From Microbacterium sp. SYP-A9085 (GTDB lineage Bacteria > Actinomycetota > Actinomycetes > Actinomycetales > Microbacteriaceae), in contig NZ_WJII01000006.1 of NCBI RefSeq assembly GCF_009649635.1, positions 62,001 to 126,000 on the forward strand: a stretch of DNA of 64,000 nucleotides, read 5' to 3'. Position numbers and translations under genes: made by a program. Positions 17,775 to 25,327 of this stretch are shown piece by piece; positions within the stretch are counted from its first letter, which is position 1; every line of letters begins with the position of its first letter. The notes below the pieces were generated by a model. It made no database searches, had not been told where the DNA came from, and was given only the letters and a program-made list of their open reading frames with translations.

Positions 17775-19199
17775 GTGGCCGACATCCTCCCCAACATCAT
17801 CGACGGGGTCGCCGTGCCCTCGACCGGCGCTCTGATCGACCTCGTCGATCCGGCCACGGAGCAGGTGTACGGGCGGGCACCGATCTCGACCGGCGCCGAC
17901 GTGGACGCGGCGTTCGCCGCGGCATCCCGTGCCTTCCCGGGGTGGCGCGACACCACCCCGGCCGCCCGGCAGCTGGCCCTGTTCCGCCTCGCCGATGCGC
18001 TGGCCGCGCACGCCGACGAGTTCGCCGACCTGGAATCGCGCGACACCGGCAAGCCGAGGGCGAGCCTGGTCGCCGACGAGATCGACCAGTCGATCGACCA
18101 GCTGCGGTTCTTCGCCGGCGCGGCGCGCGAACTGAACGGCCGCGCGGCCGCGGAGTACGCGGAGGGGTTCACGTCGTACGTGCGGCGCGAGGCGATCGGC
18201 GTGGTCGCGCAGGTGACGCCGTGGAACTACCCGCTGAACATGGCGATCTGGAAGATCGCACCCGCCCTCGCGGCCGGGAACACGGTCGTGCTGAAGCCGA
18301 GCGAGACCACGCCGTCCACGACCGTGCGCCTCGCGGAGCTCGCCGCCGAGATCCTGCCGCCCGGCGTGCTGAACGTCGTGCTCGGCGACCGGACGACGGG
18401 TGCGCTGCTGACCGAGCATCCCGTCCCGCAGCTCGTGGCGATCACCGGTTCGGTACGCGCGGGGATGGCGGTGGCGCGGTCGGCGTCGACGCAGCTCAAG
18501 CGCGTGCACCTTGAGCTCGGCGGCAAGGCGCCCGCGGTCGTGTTCGCGGACGCCGACCTGGTCCGCGCGGCCGAGGGGATCGCGCAGGCCGCGTTCTTCA
18601 ACGCGGGGCAGGACTGCACGGCGGCGACCCGGGTGATCGTGCACTCCTCGGTGCACGACGAGTTCGTGCGCGCCCTGGTGTCGTATGTGAAGGCCGACAT
18701 CCGCACCGGCGCTCCCGACTCCGGCGCGTTCTTCGGCCCCGTCAACAACCCGGCGCAGCTCGAGCGGGTCACCGGCTTCATCGCGCGACTGCCCGCGCAC
18801 GCGCGCATCGAGACCGGCGGGCGCCGGCAGGGCGGGGCCGGATACTACGTCGAGCCCACGGTGGTCACCGGCGTGCAGCAGGACGACGAGATAGTGCAGT
18901 CCGAGGTGTTCGGCCCGGTCCTGACGGTGCAGCCGTTCGAGACGGAGCGGGATGCCGTCGCCCTGGCCAACGGCGTCCCCTACGCCCTCGCCGCCTCGAC
19001 GTGGACCCGCGACCACGCCACCGCGATGCGGATGAGCCGGGCGCTGGACTTCGGCTGCGTGTGGATCAACGCGCACATCCCGTTCGTGTCGGATATGCCG
19101 CACGGCGGGTTCAAGCAGTCCGGCTACGGCAAGGATCTCTCCATCTACGGCTTCGAGGACTACACCCGGCTCAAGCACGTGATGTCGAGCCTGGAGTAG
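17775..19199 (+). CDS. NAD(P)-dependent aldehyde dehydrogenase, aminobutyraldehyde type
   Basis: A 474-residue aldehyde dehydrogenase. T-P-W-N-Y-P-L-N-M starts the cofactor fold, L-E-L-G-G-K-A-P supplies the general-base glutamate and N-A-G-Q-D-C-T-A-A the catalytic cysteine. G-Q-D-C and the C-terminal G-F-K-Q-S-G-Y-G-K-D are characteristic of gamma-aminobutyraldehyde dehydrogenases (PatD/YdcW group). GTG 17775 follows the aminotransferase stop by four bases, so the pair is one unit. It would oxidise the aminoaldehyde made by that enzyme or by the flanking FAD oxidases to a GABA-type acid. Confidence 0.9.
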   Translation: MADILPNIIDGVAVPSTGALIDLVDPATEQVYGRAPISTGADVDAAFAAASRAFPGWRDTTPAARQLALFRLADALAAHADEFADLESRDTGKPRASLVADEIDQSIDQLRFFAGAARELNGRAAAEYAEGFTSYVRREAIGVVAQVTPWNYPLNMAIWKIAPALAAGNTVVLKPSETTPSTTVRLAELAAEILPPGVLNVVLGDRTTGALLTEHPVPQLVAITGSVRAGMAVARSASTQLKRVHLELGGKAPAVVFADADLVRAAEGIAQAAFFNAGQDCTAATRVIVHSSVHDEFVRALVSYVKADIRTGAPDSGAFFGPVNNPAQLERVTGFIARLPAHARIETGGRRQGGAGYYVEPTVVTGVQQDDEIVQSEVFGPVLTVQPFETERDAVALANGVPYALAASTWTRDHATAMRMSRALDFGCVWINAHIPFVSDMPHGGFKQSGYGKDLSIYGFEDYTRLKHVMSSLE

Positions 19200-19200
19200 C

Positions 19201-19217
19201 CCGGCGCGTTGCGCCGG
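19201..19217. terminator. Hairpin between convergent genes
   Basis: CCGGCGC-GTT-GCGCCGG is a perfect 7-bp stem with a 3-base loop. It starts two bases after the aldehyde dehydrogenase stop, in the 34-base gap before the convergent oxidoreductase. It can fold on either strand and there is no T-run. It probably acts as a bidirectional terminator. Confidence 0.6.
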
Positions 19218-19233
19218 ATCGTGACGTCCCGGC

Positions 19234-20589
19234 TCAGTGGCCCGAGATCAGATCGGCGAGCTTCGCGATCGGGGATGTCGCGGGCCGGCCGCGCGCTTCG
19301 TGCCGGTCGGCGGCGTGATACGCCGCGTAGATGGCGTTCACGGCGAGCCAGCGCAGCGGCTCGGGCTCCCACCGCTTCGCCCGGTGGCCGACCCACGGCA
19401 GGTGCACGAGGTCGGTGTCGCGGCCGAGCACCAGATCGGCGAGCGTCCGCCCCGCGAGATTCGTGGTCGTCACCCCCGTGCCGACGTATCCGCCAGCCCA
19501 GCCGAGGCCGGTTGCGGTGTCGTGGCCGACCGACGCGGCCCAGTCCCGCGGCACGCCCAGCACGCCCGACCACGCATGCGCTATCGGCACGTCCGCGGCA
19601 TCCGGGAACGCGCGGTGCAGCAGCGCCGTCAGGCCCGCGACGGCCCGCTCCTGCGTGCGCCCGTCCGTGTCGACCCGGGATCCGTACCGGTACGGCACGC
19701 CTCGCCCGCCGAACGCTATCCGCCTGTCCGCCGTGCGCTGCGCGTATGTGTACACGTGCGCGAGGTCGCCGAGCGTGTCGGCGTGCGCCCAGCCGATCCG
19801 GTCCCACGCCTCCGCCGGCAGCGGATCGGTGACGATCAGCGACGAGTTCATCGGCAGCCATGTGCGGTGCTCGCCGCGCAGGTTCGCGGTGAAACCCTCC
19901 GTGGCCCGCAGGACGTGCGCGGCGCGCACGGTGCCGCGCGGCGTCTCGACCCGCCCGGGCGATATGGCAGGCGCCGGCGTGTCCTCGTAGATCACGGCAC
20001 CAGCGCGCTCCACCGCCTCGGCGAGCCCCCGCACGAGCTTCGCGGGGTGCACCCGCGCGCAGTGCGGGTGCCACACCGCGCCCAGCGGCCGGGCGACCCC
20101 GACCCGGTCGCGGGTCTCCGCGGGTGAGAGCTCGACCACATCCGCTCCCGGCCATTTCGCCTCGGCGGCAGCGAAAGCGCGCAGGCGCGCCAGCTGCGCC
20201 GGCGTGTACGCGACGTTCAGCTCGCCGCCGGCGAGGATGTCGGCGTCGATGCCCTCGCCATCCGCGACCCGGATCACCTCGTCGACTGCCGCGTTCAGCG
20301 CGGCCTGCTGACGGATGCCGTCGTCGCGGCCGTAGCGCTCGCGTCCCCCGGTGACGGAGTTCGTGAGCCAGCCGCCGTTGCGCCCCGAGGCTCCGAATCC
20401 GGCGAACCGCGCCTCGATCACCACCACCCGCACGGACGGGTCCAGCCGGCGCAGGTAGTACGCCGTCCAGAGCCCCGTGAACCCCGCGCCGACGACGCAC
20501 ACGTCCACGTCGAGGTCGCCGGGCAGCGCCGGGCGCGGCGCGGGCAGGCCGATCTGCCGCCACCAGAACGACACGTCACCATTGCGCAC
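19234..20589 (-). CDS. FAD-dependent amine oxidoreductase (PuuB-like), second copy
   Basis: A 451-residue flavoprotein of the same group as the 12783 gene. V-V-G-A-G-F-T-G-L-W-T is the FAD Rossmann motif near residue 32, and V-I-E-A-R-F-A-G-F-G-A-S-G-R-N-G-G-W is the group signature. The C-terminal G-Y-V-G-T-G-V closes the site. It starts at GTG 20589 with AAGGCGG upstream. It is transcribed toward the aldehyde dehydrogenase, as a separate unit. The two oxidases may act on different amines or on successive steps. No gamma-glutamylputrescine synthetase is encoded in the window, so a full Puu pathway is not shown. Confidence 0.88.
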   Translation of the reverse strand: MRNGDVSFWWRQIGLPAPRPALPGDLDVDVCVVGAGFTGLWTAYYLRRLDPSVRVVVIEARFAGFGASGRNGGWLTNSVTGGRERYGRDDGIRQQAALNAAVDEVIRVADGEGIDADILAGGELNVAYTPAQLARLRAFAAAEAKWPGADVVELSPAETRDRVGVARPLGAVWHPHCARVHPAKLVRGLAEAVERAGAVIYEDTPAPAISPGRVETPRGTVRAAHVLRATEGFTANLRGEHRTWLPMNSSLIVTDPLPAEAWDRIGWAHADTLGDLAHVYTYAQRTADRRIAFGGRGVPYRYGSRVDTDGRTQERAVAGLTALLHRAFPDAADVPIAHAWSGVLGVPRDWAASVGHDTATGLGWAGGYVGTGVTTTNLAGRTLADLVLGRDTDLVHLPWVGHRAKRWEPEPLRWLAVNAIYAAYHAADRHEARGRPATSPIAKLADLISGH

Positions 20590-20777
20590 GTCGACCGCCT
20601 TTGCTCGGGGTGCGAACGCTTACCGCGATCCTAGGATGCCGGCGTCCGACATCCCGGGCACCGGATGCCGCGACCGGCGAGCCCCGCGTCGGAGAACGTC
20701 GCGACATGCCGGGCGCGACATCCCGGATCGCGGCGTGGCGGCGGCGATCTCCTACGGAGCGCACGCCTCCAGAATTC

Positions 20778-20808
20778 TTGACCGGTCGGTCAATCAGGAG
20801 CGTATGAT
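20778..20808 (+). promoter_or_regulatory. TetR-type operator overlapping a promoter
   Basis: TTGACCGGTCGGTCAA (20778-20793) consists of perfect 6-bp arms TTGACC and GGTCAA around GGTC, a common TetR-family operator form. The left arm also serves as a -35 box, and TATGAT at 20803-20808 is a good -10 box, spaced 19 bases. It precedes the SPW gene, which is followed by a TetR gene, so autorepression of both is likely. The rest of the 270-base gap back to 20590 holds no gene, only short direct repeats around GACATCCCGG. Confidence 0.65.
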
Positions 20809-20859
20809 GGCGTCGACCCCCGATTCGGGAGCCATCTGACCAAGAGGAGGATGAGTTCG

Positions 20860-21210
20860 ATGAAGAGGTGGACACGCTGGCAGGACTGGGCGGCCGTCGC
20901 CGCCGGACTGTACGCGGCCCTGGCGAGCATCTGGACGACCCCGCGCACCGGCGCGTCGATGTGGCTGATGATCGTTCTGGGCATCCTGTTGATCGCCGCC
21001 GGGGTATGGAGCCTGGCAGCGCCGGAACTCGTGTCGATGGAATGGATCGTCGCGGCGATCGGCGCGCTGCTGTTCATCTCCCCGTGGGTCGGCGCCTACG
21101 CCGGCAACGCCGGCCCCGCCTGGTCCTCGTGGATCTGCGGAGCCGTCGGGGTGATCGCGGGGCTGTGGGGGCTCGCCCCCGCCGAGAAGATGCACCACGC
21201 GCACGCGTGA
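20860..21210 (+). CDS. SPW-repeat membrane protein
   Basis: A 116-residue integral membrane protein with about four hydrophobic segments. It has two SPW-type repeats: W-Q-D-W-A-A-V-A-A-G-L near the start and S-M-E-W-I-V-A-A-I-G-A-L-L-F-I-S-P-W in the middle. The first possible ATG (20851) lies directly against the GAGGAGG ribosome site. ATG 20860, nine bases downstream, is correctly spaced and was chosen. It is the first gene after the TetR-type operator. The function of SPW proteins is unknown. Confidence 0.85.
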   Translation: MKRWTRWQDWAAVAAGLYAALASIWTTPRTGASMWLMIVLGILLIAAGVWSLAAPELVSMEWIVAAIGALLFISPWVGAYAGNAGPAWSSWICGAVGVIAGLWGLAPAEKMHHAHA

Positions 21211-21266
21211 TGCCCGCACCCGGGGCGACGGTACGCCGCCGTCCCGGCATTCTGTGAAGGGGCACG

Positions 21267-21854
21267 ATGCGGGATGGCGCCGGTGTGCACGCGCGCGCAC
21301 GGATCCTGGATGCCGCGGCCACGCTGTTCGCCGCGCACGGCTTCGACGGGACATCCACCGCCCGTATCGCGCGCGCCGCCGAGGTCCCGAAGGGGCTCCT
21401 CTTCTACTATTTCCCGGCCAAGCCGGAGATCCTCTCGGCGCTGCTCGAGGAGCGCCTGGGCGCGGACGCCTGGGACCCGGCGGCGATGACGGTGCCCGGC
21501 GACCCCACCCAGACGCTCGTGAACGTGGGCGACCGGGTGCTGCGCGACCATGCGGCATCGGATGTGCTGCGCGAGATCATCTGGCACGAGTCGCACACGC
21601 GGCCCGAAGTGCGGGCGGCGCTGACGCGCTACCGCCATGCCCTCCACAACACGATCACCCGCGCGCTGGCGGCCAGCCTGCCCGCGCCCGTCGACGCTGA
21701 CGCGGTGCGGGCAGCCGCGGCCGCCTGGGCCGCCACGATCACCGCGCGGCCCCTCGAGGCATCCGACGACGCCGGCCGGCTGCACGACGAGACGGGTCTG
21801 CGCGCCATAGCGCGGCTGCTGGTGGCCGGGCTGCAGGCCGCGCTGCCCGCGTGA
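21267..21854 (+). CDS. TetR-family transcriptional regulator
   Basis: A 195-residue regulator. The helix-turn-helix runs over residues 10-55 (R-I-L-D-A-A-A-T-L-F-A ... G-T-S-T-A-R-I-A-R-A-A-E-V-P-K-G-L-L-F-Y-Y-F), with the canonical Y-F-P-A-K end. The C-terminal ligand domain is divergent, so the inducer is unknown. ATG 21267 has GAAGGGG upstream. It lies 56 bases after the SPW gene on the same strand and probably represses that operon through the dyad at 20778-20793. Confidence 0.92.
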   Translation: MRDGAGVHARARILDAAATLFAAHGFDGTSTARIARAAEVPKGLLFYYFPAKPEILSALLEERLGADAWDPAAMTVPGDPTQTLVNVGDRVLRDHAASDVLREIIWHESHTRPEVRAALTRYRHALHNTITRALAASLPAPVDADAVRAAAAAWAATITARPLEASDDAGRLHDETGLRAIARLLVAGLQAALPA

Positions 21855-22007
21855 GGCGGACGGCGTGAGACGCCGCGGGCGCCGGCCGGTAGCGCGCGCG
21901 AATCCACTCAATGACATCCCGGTTTCCCTTCCCGGCGAGGGAATGAGATGATTTCTTCCAGAGTTATTCCTATAAGCGGCACCCCTGTGATGCCGCAGGA
22001 GGACATC

Positions 22008-22415
22008 GTGGGTAAGAACTACGTCGACATCGAGACCGACCAGGGCGACACGCTGCGCTACCGCAAGCACGCGAACGGGCGCGGCCTGATCGCCCATGGA
22101 GCGAAGGTGCACCCCAGCGCCATCGTCGAAGCGGGTGCGTATGTCGAACCCGGGGCTCAGATTGCCGCGGGCGTGCACATCGGCCGCGGCGCGTGGGTGG
22201 AGGCGGATGCCGTGATCGGCCAGGGTGCCGAGATAGCCCCGCAGGCGCACATCGGCCCGCACGCCTCGATCGGCGCGCGCGCGAAGATCGGCATCCGCGC
22301 CCACGTCGGCGATCGCGCATCGGTCGCCATCGGCTCGCTCATCGGCGACGACGAGACCGTCGCGGACGGTGAGCGCATCGCCACCGACCGGCGGGGGCTC
22401 CGGCTGGCCGCCTGA
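22008..22415 (+). CDS. Hexapeptide-repeat left-handed beta-helix protein
   Basis: A 135-residue protein. After an N-terminal beta segment (N-Y-V-D-I-E-T-D-Q-G-D-T-L-R-Y), nearly the whole chain is imperfect hexads of the form [IV]-x-x-G-A-x. It runs from A-K-V-H-P-S-A-I-V-E-A-G-A to V-G-D-R-A-S-V-A-I-G, about 13 rungs, giving a left-handed beta-helix. This is the fold of acyltransferases and gamma carbonic anhydrases, but no catalytic or metal-binding histidine triad is evident, so the annotation 'transferase' is not justified. GTG 22008 was chosen because AGGAGG lies five bases upstream, while ATG 21990 has no such site. Confidence 0.8.
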   Translation: MGKNYVDIETDQGDTLRYRKHANGRGLIAHGAKVHPSAIVEAGAYVEPGAQIAAGVHIGRGAWVEADAVIGQGAEIAPQAHIGPHASIGARAKIGIRAHVGDRASVAIGSLIGDDETVADGERIATDRRGLRLAA

Positions 22416-22466
22416 CGCGAGCCTCGGCGCCCCGGCGCGAATTTGCCGGCCGCTGTTGCCGCCCCA

Positions 22467-22640
22467 GCGCCGCGATGCGGCACGACGGGACGGTGAGTTC
22501 CGTTGTGTCGCGAATCGCCGTCCCCAGGTGTCGCCCGCGCCGCGATGCGGCACGACGGGACGGTGAGTTCCGTTGTGTCGCGAATCTCCGTCCCCAGGTG
22601 CCGCCCCGGGCGCCGCGATGCGGCACGACGGGACGGTGAT
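22467..22640. repeat. Tandem 70-bp hairpin repeats
   Basis: Three direct copies begin at 22467, 22537 and 22610 with GCGCCGCGATGCGGCACGAC. The first two are full length and the third breaks off after about 32 bases. In each full copy GCGGCACGACGG and CCGTTGTGTCGC pair as a 12-bp RNA stem with two G-U pairs and an 11-base loop (copy 1: 22477-22488 with 22500-22511). The array fills the gap between the beta-helix gene and the LysR-like gene. No coding sense is seen on either strand. Confidence 0.85.
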
Positions 22641-22671
22641 CCGACACCGCGCACCGGATAGGTTGGACGCC

Positions 22672-23412
22672 ATGGCGAAAGGCACGCCCGGGGCACGGCC
22701 GGGCCGAGGGAGTGCAGGCGCGCGCGGGCGACGACCGCCGCGTCCGACGGCGCCGGGCCGGGCTCCCCGCACCCCGCGCCCGACGCCGTCGCCATCCCCG
22801 CAACCGGCTCCGACACCGCCGGCCGGGCCGTTCCGGCTCGGCGCGGTCGAGGGCGCGACGCCGGGCCGGTGGATCCGCACCTGGGAGGAGCGGATGCCGC
22901 GCACGGCACTCGAGCTCATCCCGCTCACCGTCGCGACCCAGCGCGACGCTATCGTGGCCGGCGCCGTCGACATCGCGCTCGTGCGCCAGCCCATCGACCG
23001 CGAGGGCCTGCAGCTCATCCCGCTGTACGACGAGGTGCCGGTCGTCGTGATGGCGGCGGACTCGACGCTGTCCGCGGCGGACGAGCTCGACGCCGCCGAC
23101 CTCGCCGGCGAGGTACTGATCGCCTCGCGCGACGACGTGCTGGGCTACACCGCGCCCGGAACGACGACCCCCGCGTTCGAAGCGCTCGAGACGACCGCGG
23201 ATGCCGTCGCCACGGTGGCCGCGGGCGTCGGCATCGCGGTGATGCCGATGTCGCTCGCGCGCCTGCATCACCGCAAGGACGTCACCTACCGCGTGCTGCG
23301 CGACGGTCCGGTCTCGTCGATCGCGCTGGCATGGGATGCCGACCGCGCCACGCCGCTCGTCGACGCGTTCGTGGGCATCGTGCGCGGGCGCACCGCGAAC
23401 TCGTCGCGCTGA
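22672..23412 (+). CDS. LysR-type substrate-binding domain protein lacking a DNA-binding domain
   Basis: A 246-residue protein. Residues 1 to about 45 are a Pro/Arg/Gly-rich, probably disordered, basic tail. The rest matches the LysR effector-binding fold: F-R-L-G-A-V-E-G-A-T-P-G, D-I-A-L-V-R-Q-P-I, L-I-P-L-Y-D-E-V-P-V-V-V, T-V-A-A-G-V-G-I-A-V-M-P-M-S. No winged helix-turn-helix precedes it, and the upstream DNA is a repeat array, so the domain was not simply split off nearby. It could be a stand-alone ligand sensor or a partner of a full LysR protein. The ATG at 22672 has no strong ribosome site. The 92 bases downstream hold no gene. Confidence 0.8.
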   Translation: MAKGTPGARPGRGSAGARGRRPPRPTAPGRAPRTPRPTPSPSPQPAPTPPAGPFRLGAVEGATPGRWIRTWEERMPRTALELIPLTVATQRDAIVAGAVDIALVRQPIDREGLQLIPLYDEVPVVVMAADSTLSAADELDAADLAGEVLIASRDDVLGYTAPGTTTPAFEALETTADAVATVAAGVGIAVMPMSLARLHHRKDVTYRVLRDGPVSSIALAWDADRATPLVDAFVGIVRGRTANSSR

Positions 23413-23504
23413 TCCGGCATCCACCCGCCGTCTGCGTCGCTCGATGAGGGACCGCATCGGCGACACCGTTCGCCTCGGCCGCCCCCTGGCCCACGGACGC
23501 GCGG

Positions 23505-25079
23505 CTACAGCTCCTCCGCGCGGAGGCCCTCGACGACGCTGAGCGCCCGCGCGATGCGGGCCGCGGCATCCCCCTCCCCGCCGCCGAGGTCGTCGAGCCG
23601 CGCGGCTATCGTGCCGGCGACGAGCGGGGCGGCGAACGAGGTGCCGCTCCACACCGCGAATCCGCCGGTGAAGTCGTCCGGATCCAACGACTCGCGGCGC
23701 TGCCCGTGCGCGTCGTGGCGGGTGACCGCCTGCGCCCCGCCGTCGAAGGCCGGGAACGTCGAGAGCACCGACACGCCGCGCGCATACAGGTCGACCCACG
23801 GCGCCGTGTTGCTGAACAGCGCGACCGTCTTGCGGTTCGGGTTCTTCGCGCCGACGGCGATCAGCGGCGCGCAGCCGCCCTCGCCCGGGAACGCCGCCGG
23901 AAACATCGGCCGATCGGTGGCATCGTTGCCGGCGCTGCACACAATCGTGGTGCCGGCGGCGGCGATCTCCAGGAGCACCAGCCGCAGGCCCGCGCTGTAG
24001 AGCACGTCGGCCGGCGTCTCGTGGTAGTACCCGAGCGACAGATTGAGCACGTCGATGCGCTGGCCGCCGGCCTCGCCCGCGGCATCCCGGGTCACGAGCT
24101 CGGCGATCTTGTCCATCGCGTCGATGAGGTCGGACTCGACGACGCGGCCCAGGCTGTCGGCGATGCGGAGGGCGAGGATGTCGGCATCCGGGCACGCCTG
24201 ATGCACGATGCCCGCCAGGAACGTGCCATGCCCCGACACCGGGTCGATCTGACCGTCGAGCGGTCCGACCAGGTCAGGGTTCAGCTCGGGATCCCGACCG
24301 TCGTCGTCGCGGCCGATCGGAACGCCGTCCAGCTCGACCCGGGTGCGCACGACGCCGGGCGTGAACCACGGATGCGGGGCGCAGCCGGTGTCGACGATCA
24401 TCACGACCGGGCGATGCGTGCGGTCGGCGGCCCGCGTCGGCGCCGCGCCGACCCACGTGACGGCCTGGCGTCCCCCGAAACCGGGCAGTGCGTAGGCGCC
24501 CAGGCCCGCGGACGCGGGGTTCGTGGAGCCGAACGGGTTCGTGGACGTGAACGGGTTGGTCGAGGTGAACGGGTTCGTCGACGTGAACGGGTTCGTCGAG
24601 CCGAACGGGTTCGTCGACGTGAACGGGTTCATGCCGATCGGCGCGACGGTGAGCAGGTGGTCGAGGCTCACGCCGTCGAGGTTCACACCCTGCCGCGCGG
24701 CCGACTGCAGCACGGCCCACGCGTCCGGCGCGGAGCCGGCGGCGGCACCCTCGGCGAGCACCTGGAGGCGGGTGACGGCGGCCGCCCGCCCGCGCCGGGC
24801 GCCCCGCCGGTCGATCGCCACGACGGGGTGCGGCCGGAACCGCCAGCCCGCGCTGCGGAATGCGTCGTCGAGGTCGCGCATGACCTCGTCCACGTTCCGG
24901 GTGGGCGCCACAAGCAGCCGGTCCGGGATGTACACGGTCGGGAACACGGCGTTCTCGTCCGGCATCGCGGGCGGCTGCAGGACCACCCCGAGCGGTTTGA
25001 TGGCGCGCTCGCGCTCCTCCCAGCTCGCTCCCCCACCGCTGCCCGCGGCCTGCCCGCCCGTGCGCTTGTCATCGTCCAT
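23505..25079 (-). CDS. S8-family (subtilisin-like) serine protease with NPF-repeat linker
   Basis: A 524-residue protein. The triad is readable: Asp 230 in V-M-I-V-D-T-G, His 284 in S-G-H-G-T-F-L-A-G and Ser 481 in S-G-T-S-F-A-A-P, with oxyanion Asn 385 in S-A-G-N-D. The N-terminal 150 residues form a separate domain with no signal peptide, so it should be cytoplasmic. Six N-P-F-[TG]-S-T hexads link it to the protease domain. GGGGGAG precedes ATG 25079. It is the last gene of a minus-strand set with the CHAT protease, small beta protein and sigma factor. Cytosolic S8 proteases in such loci are likely to process a partner protein. That role is inference. Confidence 0.92.
   Translation of the reverse strand: MDDDKRTGGQAAGSGGGASWEERERAIKPLGVVLQPPAMPDENAVFPTVYIPDRLLVAPTRNVDEVMRDLDDAFRSAGWRFRPHPVVAIDRRGARRGRAAAVTRLQVLAEGAAAGSAPDAWAVLQSAARQGVNLDGVSLDHLLTVAPIGMNPFTSTNPFGSTNPFTSTNPFTSTNPFTSTNPFGSTNPASAGLGAYALPGFGGRQAVTWVGAAPTRAADRTHRPVVMIVDTGCAPHPWFTPGVVRTRVELDGVPIGRDDDGRDPELNPDLVGPLDGQIDPVSGHGTFLAGIVHQACPDADILALRIADSLGRVVESDLIDAMDKIAELVTRDAAGEAGGQRIDVLNLSLGYYHETPADVLYSAGLRLVLLEIAAAGTTIVCSAGNDATDRPMFPAAFPGEGGCAPLIAVGAKNPNRKTVALFSNTAPWVDLYARGVSVLSTFPAFDGGAQAVTRHDAHGQRRESLDPDDFTGGFAVWSGTSFAAPLVAGTIAARLDDLGGGEGDAAARIARALSVVEGLRAEEL
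24522..24629 (-). repeat. Six 18-bp repeats encoding NPF(T/G)ST in the subtilisin linker
   Basis: Residues 151-186 of the S8 protease are six exact hexads, four N-P-F-T-S-T and two N-P-F-G-S-T, and a seventh starts as N-P. The DNA units are nearly identical 18-mers, so copy number can change in frame. The block joins the N-terminal domain to the catalytic domain. Confidence 0.9.
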
Positions 25080-25120
25080 GCTGGTCTCCCCCACCCCACG
25101 ATGCCCCGTGATCCGGAACT

Positions 25121-25327
25121 CTAGCCCTCCTGCGCCGCGCAGACGAGGAGGACGCCGACCCCGTCGACGCCCTCCCCCAGTGGGCTCGATGACGACGCCC
25201 CCAGTACGCCACCCTCGTCCGACAGTGCTCCCGTGTGGCCGGACTCCCCAGTCCCGCGGCCCGGTCGCACCGCGAACGTCCCACTGTGTAGAGCGGCGAC
25301 ATCCGCGTCTGATACACGGATGCTCAG
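25121..25327 (-). CDS. Possible small protein between the CHAT and subtilisin genes
   Basis: The 244-base gap between the two protease genes holds a 68-codon open frame with protein-like composition (S-I-R-V-S-D-A-D-V-A-A-L, later G-V-G-V-L-L-V-C-A-A-Q-E-G). It has no ATG. A CTG overlapping the CHAT stop and an internal GTG are the only starts, and I counted about 76% G/C at third positions, lower than in neighbours. It may be a short substrate or regulator of the proteases, or just spacer. No known family was recognised. Confidence 0.25.
   Translation of the reverse strand: MSIRVSDADVAALHSGTFAVRPGRGTGESGHTGALSDEGGVLGASSSSPLGEGVDGVGVLLVCAAQEG

Noticed and set aside
24522-24629. Short CRISPR-like tandem repeat
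   Set aside because: It is an in-frame 18-bp coding repeat inside the subtilisin gene, with no spacers.
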